Assembly: GCF_001854325.1 (NCBI RefSeq)
Contig: NZ_CP017756.1
Span: 112,880 to 176,879, forward strand
DNA: 64,000 bases
Reading direction: 5' to 3'
From: Cupriavidus malaysiensis
GTDB lineage: Bacteria > Pseudomonadota > Gammaproteobacteria > Burkholderiales > Burkholderiaceae
Positions 58,130 to 64,000 of the stretch are shown piece after piece. Under the pieces are notes generated by a model. It did not search any database, was not told the DNA's origin, and saw only the letters and a list, made by a program, of their open reading frames with translations. Position numbers and translations under genes: made by a program. How positions within the stretch are numbered: position 1 is the first letter of the stretch; every line of letters begins with the position of its first letter.

Positions 58130-59122
58130 ATGCACTACCGTCAAGAGATTGGGGTCAGCTGCGTTCTCGCGATCTGTTTGACCTTCGGCTCTGAGGCACT
58201 CGCGCAGCCGCGGGACAACTTCGGCTACTACACGTCGAAGGAGGAAGGCTGGTACTTCTACAAGGATCCTCGAGCACGCAAGCAGTCCCTGGAGGAGCCC
58301 CCTCCGCCGCCGGCCCCCGAGCCACGGCCACCCCAAGCCCCCCCGGAACCTGAGAAGCGGCCGTTCTCGGTCCCCTGGCTGCGCAAAAAGGTTGAGATCC
58401 TGCGTGACAACGCGATCGAGAAGCCAAGCGACGAAAACATGCGCGCGTTCCTGTACGCCCAACGTCTCATGTTGGACATGAGCGACGCGTTCGCGACCGC
58501 TGGGCAACGCGTGACGCAGGCGGACCCCTACCTGAACGAGGAGTTCCGCGTACCGTCCGCTACGTTCGCGCGGCGCGGCATGCTGTTCACGGTCGAGAAG
58601 GCCAAGGGCGAGATCCTGAAGTCCCTGTCAAGCCGCGGAGGCCTGTTCTTCTTCTTCGACAGCACCTGCGCCTTCTGCGACGCACAGTACCAGACCATGC
58701 AGGAGGTGCAGCGTGAAACCAAGATACCGGTGAAGGCGATTTCGTTGGACGGGCGGCCGCTGCGTGGAATGGGCCGGTCAGAGTTTGTCGTGGACAAGGA
58801 CCGGGCGGTGTTTCGGTCCCTGGATCTGAAGGTCGCCCCGGCGGTCGTACTCGCGGTGCCGGGCACGAACAAGGAGCCGGCGCAGTACCTGGTGGTGGCT
58901 CACGGGGCGATGGCTGCCGACGGCCTGAAGGACAAGATCGCCCTTGCGGCGATGGAGAGGCAGCTGGTCCCGAAGGAGCTGACGGATATCGCTACGCTTC
59001 AGCAGCGGGGCATCCTGAAGCCCGACGACGTGGCGCAGATCAAGGCTGGAATGCAGGACACGGACGACCCACAGGAGCTGGTGAAATTGATGACGCAAGC
59101 CATTCAAGGACGCTTGAAATGA
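58130..59122 (+). CDS. traF: TraF-like thioredoxin-fold pilus assembly protein
   Basis: 330 residues from ATG 58130 (GGAG seven bases upstream). Signal peptide (VSCVLAICLTFGSEALAQ), an N-terminal FGYYTSKEEGWYFYKDP typical of TraF, a Pro-rich hinge (EEPPPPPAPEPRPPQAPPEP), and a thioredoxin-like domain with an intact CAFC (FFFDSTCAFCDAQYQTM). F TraF has lost its CxxC, so this one may keep redox activity. It directly precedes traH with an ATGA overlap, the classical F order. Confidence 0.9.
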   Translation: MHYRQEIGVSCVLAICLTFGSEALAQPRDNFGYYTSKEEGWYFYKDPRARKQSLEEPPPPPAPEPRPPQAPPEPEKRPFSVPWLRKKVEILRDNAIEKPSDENMRAFLYAQRLMLDMSDAFATAGQRVTQADPYLNEEFRVPSATFARRGMLFTVEKAKGEILKSLSSRGGLFFFFDSTCAFCDAQYQTMQEVQRETKIPVKAISLDGRPLRGMGRSEFVVDKDRAVFRSLDLKVAPAVVLAVPGTNKEPAQYLVVAHGAMAADGLKDKIALAAMERQLVPKELTDIATLQQRGILKPDDVAQIKAGMQDTDDPQELVKLMTQAIQGRLK

Positions 59123-60636
59123 CCCAATTCTTGACTCGCCTGCGCGCGAAGCGTGTCCAGCGTTTCGCGGCATTTTCCACGGCGCTGGCCCTTGGCCTCT
59201 CGACGGCATCCTCCGAAGGAGCGCTCTACTCGAACTCCGCGATGGACTCGATGTGGAACTACACGAGTGCCACCACGACCTTCGGCAGAATGGGCGCAAC
59301 GCTCTCGGGCGGCAACGGCGCGCTGCGCGTGCCGGTGCGCAACTACACGCTGTACAGCTTCGACCCGCCTCGCGTCGATGCCGGCTGCGGCGGCGTCGAC
59401 CTGTACCTGGGCAGCTTCTCGTTCCTCGGCACTGACCAGTTTAAGCAGATGGTGCGGCAGATCGTCCAGGCGGCACCGGGCTATCTGATCCACCTGGCGA
59501 TCACCGCAGTGTGCAATCCGTGCTCGAACATCCTGACCTGGCTCCAGAACATGGCGCGCGAGATGAACTCCGGCCAGTACAACACCTGCAAGCTTTCCAA
59601 GATGATGGTCGGGTCCGCGATCGGTGCCTCCGGCCTGGCCGACGCGTTCGGGAGCAACTTCTCCAATGAAATCAATCTCCAGTGGGGCGAGGCGAAAGGC
59701 CTCTATAACGGGTTCGTTTCCGCATGGGACAAGATGTTCTCGTCGGGCCCTCTCCAGGCAACGTCACAAGCCCGCGATTCGAGTACGAACAACGCGAACA
59801 TGCTGGTCAATGCGCTGGTTACGAATGGCGGCATCGACATGATGGAGAACGGGATGTTCGGTGGGCCGGCCGCATTGGTGTACAACTTCATGAGCTTCTT
59901 CGGCACGACGCTACGGAGGACCACGGACCCGGGCAATCAGACACTGTCTTACTCGGACGAGGACTTCCCGGCGACGCTGACCTTTGCCGACCTGGTCGAA
60001 GGCAAAGCGCCGGGCAGTGTCGAGCCGAAGAAGCTGAACAGCTGCTCGGACCTCAACATCACGGATCCCCATTCTTGCCAGTCGCTCAGCAAGAACGAAA
60101 AGTATCTTTGGTTCGGCACGAAGCGCTACGTGATCACGATGCTTGCTGGTGATCAGACCACGTCGGATGCGTTATCCGACAACACGGTCGTCTCCAGCTA
60201 CCAGACCGACAGCATCCTGGACAAGATCGTCCGTGGCGTGAACCTCTCTGGCCAGGAGATCAGCTTTCTTCGCGCGTTTCCGCGTCACGAGTTGGTGCTG
60301 CTTCTAGACGTCATGGAATCCTCACCGTCGGATCCGGCCGCGATCAACGGCATTGTCTCGGTGATGGCTGAGGACTATGCGACGTACATTGGCCGGGCCA
60401 TGTTGCGGACCTTGCACGACACCTACGCGCAGAAGACGGTCGACCCGAATGCCGGCGGCAGCAGCAGCAAGGTGACCGGGGCGATGCCCGACCACATCAA
60501 GGAGGCTGCGAAGAAGTTCCGGGCCGACCTGGAGGCGTCGGTCGGGGTGAACGCGGAAGCGCGCACTCAGAAGGTGATGGTGCTCCGAGGGCTGATTGCG
60601 CAGCAGCGCCAGCTGAAGATGGGCCAGGCATTCTGA
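59119..60636 (+). CDS. traH: TraH, F-type pilus assembly protein
   Basis: 505 residues with a signal-like N-terminus (AAFSTALALGLSTASSEGAL). Diagnostic TraH blocks are CGGVDLYLGSFSFLGTDQFK, ITAVCNPCSNILTWLQNMAR and NTCKLSKMMVGSAIGASGLA; the C-terminal 90 residues are helical (IKEAAKKFRADLEASVGVNA). TraH helps pilus extension and mating-pair stabilisation together with TraF, TraG and TraN. traG, which usually follows, is not here; an unrelated small membrane protein comes next. Confidence 0.92.
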   Translation: MTQFLTRLRAKRVQRFAAFSTALALGLSTASSEGALYSNSAMDSMWNYTSATTTFGRMGATLSGGNGALRVPVRNYTLYSFDPPRVDAGCGGVDLYLGSFSFLGTDQFKQMVRQIVQAAPGYLIHLAITAVCNPCSNILTWLQNMAREMNSGQYNTCKLSKMMVGSAIGASGLADAFGSNFSNEINLQWGEAKGLYNGFVSAWDKMFSSGPLQATSQARDSSTNNANMLVNALVTNGGIDMMENGMFGGPAALVYNFMSFFGTTLRRTTDPGNQTLSYSDEDFPATLTFADLVEGKAPGSVEPKKLNSCSDLNITDPHSCQSLSKNEKYLWFGTKRYVITMLAGDQTTSDALSDNTVVSSYQTDSILDKIVRGVNLSGQEISFLRAFPRHELVLLLDVMESSPSDPAAINGIVSVMAEDYATYIGRAMLRTLHDTYAQKTVDPNAGGSSSKVTGAMPDHIKEAAKKFRADLEASVGVNAEARTQKVMVLRGLIAQQRQLKMGQAF

Positions 60637-60789
60637 GGCGAGGCCTCGCGGCTTTCGGGCGCTCCTGGTACCCGCAGAGATCAGAGGGCTGATCTGGCAA
60701 CTCCCAGCGCGAAGGCTTGTGTATCCGTGCTTCGTGGTGGATGAGTGGAAGTCTCCATGCACAGCACAACGAAATGAGAGGACTGATCG

Positions 60790-61275
60790 ATGCAAAAGAT
60801 GACCCTCGGCGACAAGGTCGCGTTCGCGAGTGAAGCACTCCTTCTCCTGTTCAAGGAACTCAGCTTCGGGCAATGCCTCGTGCTGCAACTGATCGTCTCC
60901 GGAGTCGTGTGGACGGCCATACAGGGCGGCGTGATGCTCGCCGGAGCCTTGCCCTCGTGGGCGCTGGCGCTCGGCGCGGCGGGATTCGCAACGATGCTAT
61001 TCGTGACCTTCCGCATGGGGCACGCGAGATACGGCCTGATCGCCGTCGGAATGTGCGTCGCCATGATGCTCAGTGCTGGCTCAGCGAGTGTGTTGGTGCC
61101 GGACGCAGACACCCATGCACTCGGCCGTCTGCCGAGCCTCAATGATTTGGTGCAGATGAACGCGTGGCTGGCGGCCGCGGGCGGCTTCATCGGTGGCATT
61201 GCTGCGACCGGCGCGTATGTCACGTGGTCACGTAGCCGTCGCGCATTGGCGAATCACCAGAAGGATGATACCTAG
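60790..61275 (+). CDS. Small polytopic membrane protein
   Basis: 161 residues, 153 bp after traH (GAGAGGACTGATCG before the ATG). About four membrane helices (near 28-52, 54-74, 78-100 and 123-145). It occupies the position where traG would be expected but has no TraG sequence. No family recognised. A late transfer or entry-exclusion role is possible from position only. Confidence 0.55.
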   Translation: MQKMTLGDKVAFASEALLLLFKELSFGQCLVLQLIVSGVVWTAIQGGVMLAGALPSWALALGAAGFATMLFVTFRMGHARYGLIAVGMCVAMMLSAGSASVLVPDADTHALGRLPSLNDLVQMNAWLAAAGGFIGGIAATGAYVTWSRSRRALANHQKDDT

Positions 61276-61309
61276 CACAACGGGAGATCAACCACGGAGG
61301 ATCGATACG

Positions 61310-62251
61310 TTAAGGCTCTTGTCCTGGCTGCTGCGCTAGCCAGTCCTCCATGTAGGCGACGACTCGCAGGGCGCCCTCCCTTGTTTCCATGAGGTCGAGC
61401 GGTCGCGCGTTCCCCAGATACGGAGACGGCTGCTCGAACCACCTGAAGGCCGCGGACCGCCCCCCGCGGACCTTGGTCGCGAGCTGGAGTGCGCGCTGAA
61501 AGAGGTCAGGATGGGGGTACCACGAATCTGGCTTGATTGTGGGGCTTCTCCCCCCTGGCACCACGCGCGGCAGCTGCGAGGCAGCGAGTTCCTGCTCTTT
61601 CAGGTGGTGCCGGACCCAATGGCAATACTTTGTGAGATCAGCATTTGGGCGGCGCTCATGGTCCCTGGTCGGCACGACCAGACCGATCATCGCCCCCGTG
61701 TTCTCACGGATCATCCGTAGCGCGGGAACTAGATCGGTGTCATTGGACACGATGACCGCCTGGTCTATCTGGCCGGTCATCGCGTCATGGTACGCATGCA
61801 AAGCAAGATTGACGTCGCTCTGCTTCTCCTCGAGCTTCCAGATCGGGACGCGATCGCACTCCCGTGGTGGCCGCTTCGGATCGGCATCGTCGATAGCAGG
61901 TGCGCGCGCCTTCGTCAGCGAGTAGTACCCTTCCACAATGCGGATGGTCCCATCGTGCAACTTGCGTAGTGCCGTGTGATACCGTGCTTGCGAAGACACT
62001 GAATCGGCTGCCTTTGCAGCACTCTCAATGATCGTCGCGGTGAAGTACTGGATAGCCTCGGGCAGCAGTTCACTCTGTGCAGGTAGGCCATCCTGCTCGA
62101 CGAGAATCGACGGTAGGATCTGGTGCTTGAAGAGTGCGTAGAGGTCGAGCCACTTGTAGCGCGTCCCTTTCAGGGCGCCATAGTAGAAGTTGTAGCCGTC
62201 GACATAGACTCTCGTGCGCAAGGCACGCACTTGGCCGGCCTCCCCTTGCAT
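61310..62251 (-). CDS. NYN nuclease with ParS/MbcA-like C-terminal domain
   Basis: 313 residues from ATG 62251 (GAGGTACGA upstream). The N-terminal 210 residues are a NYN/LabA-type PIN nuclease: VYVDGYNFYYG (Asp18), KQSDVNLALHAY (Asp146) and VIVSNDTDLVPALR (Asp171, Asp173), all four acidic positions present. The last 45 residues, AAFRWFEQPSPYLGNARPLD then LMETREGALRVVAYMEDWLA, match the toxin-binding domain of ParS/MbcA/Xre antitoxins (DUF2384). The join of the two is notable. It is convergent with the membrane-protein gene. It probably cleaves RNA; the role of the tail is unknown. Confidence 0.75.
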   Translation of the reverse strand: MQGEAGQVRALRTRVYVDGYNFYYGALKGTRYKWLDLYALFKHQILPSILVEQDGLPAQSELLPEAIQYFTATIIESAAKAADSVSSQARYHTALRKLHDGTIRIVEGYYSLTKARAPAIDDADPKRPPRECDRVPIWKLEEKQSDVNLALHAYHDAMTGQIDQAVIVSNDTDLVPALRMIRENTGAMIGLVVPTRDHERRPNADLTKYCHWVRHHLKEQELAASQLPRVVPGGRSPTIKPDSWYPHPDLFQRALQLATKVRGGRSAAFRWFEQPSPYLGNARPLDLMETREGALRVVAYMEDWLAQQPGQEP

Positions 62252-62269
62252 TCGTACCTCCGAAAATGA

Positions 62270-62296
62270 AAAAACCGGCTTTCGCCGGCTTTTTCT
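62270..62296. terminator. Terminator-like hairpin with GNRA loop
   Basis: On the minus strand it reads AAAAAGCCGGCGAAAGCCGG then TTTTTT: a CCGGC/GCCGG stem with a GAAA loop, flanked by A- and T-runs. It lies just upstream of the NYN gene and works on either strand. Confidence 0.75.
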
Positions 62297-62562
62297 CCCC
62301 CGCACCAGATGGACATGCCACGCCGATATCGGGGGTCAGTTGTTAGACAGATGTTAACCGATTTTCTCGACGCAGTCCATAATATCGGGCAGGAAGCAAA
62401 CAGGCTCTGCGAAGCGCATAATGTATCTGTTGAATCACAATCCACGGGGCTTGATCGCCACCTACCGACGCGATCGGGCGATGCCGGAGAGATCGCCATG
62501 GATAGCGATAGCCATTCGAACGCCCGCCTCTTGTTGCTGAGCTCGCATCTGGAAGCTCTACC
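62297..62562. other. Intergenic region before the TacA-like gene
   Basis: About 265 bp with no convincing gene; it should carry the promoter of the TacA-like antitoxin gene. Confidence 0.4.
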
Positions 62563-62856
62563 GTGCAACCTACGAAAGACACGCGTCGTGCACCGCGCGA
62601 ACGGTTCAGTATCCCCATCCGAGCCGACGACCGCAGTTTGATTGAGCAGGCCGCCAAGGCGACGGGCAAAACGCCCACGGCCTTTGTCCGCGAAGCCGCG
62701 CGCGCCGCCGCGGAAGAGGTATTGTTGGAGCAGACACTCATCGTCGGGTCACCCGAAGCCTACGCGGCCTTCCTGGCCCGGCTGGAAAGGCCTCCGATAC
62801 CGAACGAGCGCCTACGCAAGACCCTGCGTATGCCCGCGCCCTGGGAAAAGTCCTGA
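62563..62856 (+). CDS. TacA-like (DUF1778) antitoxin, orphan
   Basis: 97 residues from a GTG at 62563 (GGAAG upstream). A ribbon-helix-helix N-terminus (RFSIPIRADDRSLIEQAAKA, TPTAFVREAARAAAEEVLLE) is followed by the toxin-binding tail SPEAYAAFLARLERPPIPNE. In TacAT systems the partner is a GNAT acetyltransferase encoded just downstream that blocks tRNA. No such gene follows here, only 140 bp and a convergent unrelated gene, so it is an orphan or the toxin was lost. Confidence 0.78.
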   Translation: MQPTKDTRRAPRERFSIPIRADDRSLIEQAAKATGKTPTAFVREAARAAAEEVLLEQTLIVGSPEAYAAFLARLERPPIPNERLRKTLRMPAPWEKS

Positions 62857-62888
62857 CAATCGACTCGCATCGTGGCGACCGCGATAAC

Positions 62889-62915
62889 CGGATATCTGAT
62901 AGCTATCGGATATCC
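62889..62915. repeat. Short dyad and direct repeat
   Basis: CGGATATC occurs twice (62889 and 62907) around the 10-bp palindrome GATAGCTATC. It lies where the toxin gene would be expected after tacA, between convergent genes. Meaning unknown. Confidence 0.4.
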
Positions 62916-62995
62916 AATCTCCTCAACAGGATCACCGGCCCTCTCTGCACTGCCGGCTCGCGTAACTCTACGAGCGCCGGCGCGTGGCCAGCGTA

Positions 62996-63730
62996 TCAAG
63001 ACGACCTGCGCTGGTACCCCCAGTGGAAAGGATGCGTCAGCTCGAATACTCGTGATTGGCCCTCGCCCGTTCCCACGACTCCCTCAATCGCGCCCCGCAC
63101 CTTTGCCTTCAACGAATTCTTGGGATTGCCGCCGACGGTGCAGCAATTCAGGATGACGTCGCCTCGAGAGGCGCTGTAAAGGCCGGCGAGCCTCGTGCCG
63201 AACGATGCCCTGCCGTCGCCCCCCCAGAGGTGCTCGAAGACACGGTCGCGATACTGACTCGTCTTCTCCCCCAGCGAACACTGATGCTGGATTGCATTCA
63301 CCAGCAGGAGGTCCAGCTCCTGGCCTTCCTTGAGGTGGAAGTTCTCGCTGGCGCCCACTTGTTGAAGGCCTAGCTTCTGGCGGATTCGTGTGCCGGTCGG
63401 GCCGCGCGCTGGTCCCGGATCCGCATGCTTTACCGGGTCGACCTTCCCGCGTGTCGAGATCCCGAACTCAGCCAGATGCGGGCTCTCCAAGACCATGATG
63501 AGCCTTGGATTTCTTGACCGGATGCCACGGGCCGACAAGCGATGTGTGAAGTCCTTGTCATGAGATGCCGTTTCCCGCGGCTCGACGTGGAAACTGCCCC
63601 CACTGAACGACACCGCACCAACGTACTGATCCGGACAAACTAGCCCGCAGAACCTGCTCGGCTTCGTCGACCCATTGAGCAACTTGTCCACGGCAATTTG
63701 AAATACGATCTCGGTATCGGAGATGCTCAT
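62996..63730 (-). CDS. Hypothetical protein
   Basis: 244 residues from ATG 63730 (GGAGAAG upstream). PRLIMVLESPHLAEFGISTR and LDLLLVNAIQHQCSLGEKT alternate strand and loop as in a Rossmann-like or uracil-DNA-glycosylase-like fold, but no catalytic motif could be confirmed. Soluble, no signal peptide. Convergent with the TacA-like gene. Function unknown. Confidence 0.6.
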   Translation of the reverse strand: MSISDTEIVFQIAVDKLLNGSTKPSRFCGLVCPDQYVGAVSFSGGSFHVEPRETASHDKDFTHRLSARGIRSRNPRLIMVLESPHLAEFGISTRGKVDPVKHADPGPARGPTGTRIRQKLGLQQVGASENFHLKEGQELDLLLVNAIQHQCSLGEKTSQYRDRVFEHLWGGDGRASFGTRLAGLYSASRGDVILNCCTVGGNPKNSLKAKVRGAIEGVVGTGEGQSRVFELTHPFHWGYQRRSS

Positions 63731-63823
63731 TCACTTCTCCTGGCCTGTGCTCCAGCGCCACCCTAATTGCAGAGGCATCACAAGAATGGCATGGTACTCG
63801 TTTCTTCACTCACATCTCCGCTC

Positions 63824-64000
63824 ATGGCCGAGTACATTCCCGACCAGGAGGATGCCGGACGTCCAGGCCACTTGCCTAATGCGGCCTCAGTCGTAACCGA
63901 GCTCCACCGACTGCTCGCAATCTTCCTTTCGAGCAAAGCATTTGCCGACCTGATCCCTGCCGGACATGGACACGAAGCCGAGCTTTATGACCCGATTTAT
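63824..64000 (+). CDS. Partial gene running off the window, unknown
   Basis: An open frame from ATG 63824 (or ATG 63791 in frame) to the window end encodes MAEYIPDQEDAGRPGHLPNA and 39 more residues ending AELYDPIY. The composition is protein-like and acidic, and the frame is open with good third-position GC. Too little is present to name it. Confidence 0.45.
   Translation, partial: MAEYIPDQEDAGRPGHLPNAASVVTELHRLLAIFLSSKAFADLIPAGHGHEAELYDPIY

Noticed and set aside
60790..61275. Membrane protein after traH as TraG
   Set aside because: Only 161 residues with four helices; TraG is about 900 residues or more with a large periplasmic domain.
1..64000. CRISPR array, rRNA or tRNA genes, integrase and attachment sites
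   Set aside because: Looked for by eye and not seen; without attachment sites or an integrase the element cannot be called an ICE or a plasmid from this window.

Overview
High-GC DNA that looks betaproteobacterial (Burkholderiales-like). The grounds are an imuA-imuB-dnaE2 SOS mutagenesis cassette with LexA boxes, a Bug-type tricarboxylate-binding protein beside a CaiB/BaiF CoA-transferase, and a KfrA-like plasmid protein. Most of the window reads as the backbone of a large conjugative element, either a plasmid or an integrative element. No integrase, attachment site, parA/parB pair or tRNA is visible, so these cannot be told apart here.

Layout. 1-2.8 kb: imuA, imuB and the start of dnaE2 on the minus strand, behind two perfect LexA boxes. 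3.6-11.8 kb: an accessory zone with two mosaic 1.5-kb ISNCY-like elements, a truncated third transposase, three copies of an IS-associated repeat, and small cargo genes, including a cluster of secreted cysteine-rich proteins with a papain-like peptidase. 12-15.2 kb: a RanBP2-type zinc finger, a KfrA-like coiled-coil protein, and two paralogous 79-residue proteins flanking a 355-residue putative DNA-binding protein. 15.4-19.2 kb: a catabolic cargo cassette (CoA-transferase, MaoC hydratase, Bug binding protein, divergent LysR regulator). 19.1-33.4 kb: DNA processing and maintenance genes, namely an HD-domain relaxase-like protein, an OB-fold protein, an HTH regulator, SSB, an archaeo-eukaryotic-type primase, an HU-like protein, OmpA-like and Sel1-repeat envelope proteins, and a PemK-like toxin.

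33.5-61.3 kb: a nearly complete F-type (MPF-F) type IV secretion system. The minus strand reads lytic transglycosylase - small protein - GspE/PilB-family ATPase - DsbA-like - DsbG-like - small protein - OmpA lipoprotein - traL-E-K-B-V - traA (pilin) - traC - trbI - S26 peptidase - trbC/traW fusion - traU - traN - a 1749-residue Ig-like surface protein. traF and traH are divergent on the plus strand. traG and the coupling protein traD are not in the window. 61.3-64 kb: a NYN nuclease carrying a ParS/MbcA-like tail, an orphan TacA-like antitoxin, an unknown protein and one partial gene.

How it works together. TraC, the GspE-like ATPase and the TraB/K/V/L/E core would drive pilus assembly from TraA. 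TraW/TrbC, TraU, TraF, TraH and TraN complete the outer assembly, with the Dsb-like proteins folding the cysteine-rich parts. A 12-bp motif (CTTTTTCTGAAC) occurs exactly four times in the window, 45-58 bp before the first gene of each of four tra transcription units. A separate long inverted repeat precedes both the pilin gene and the giant surface-protein gene. These suggest two regulatory classes within the transfer genes.
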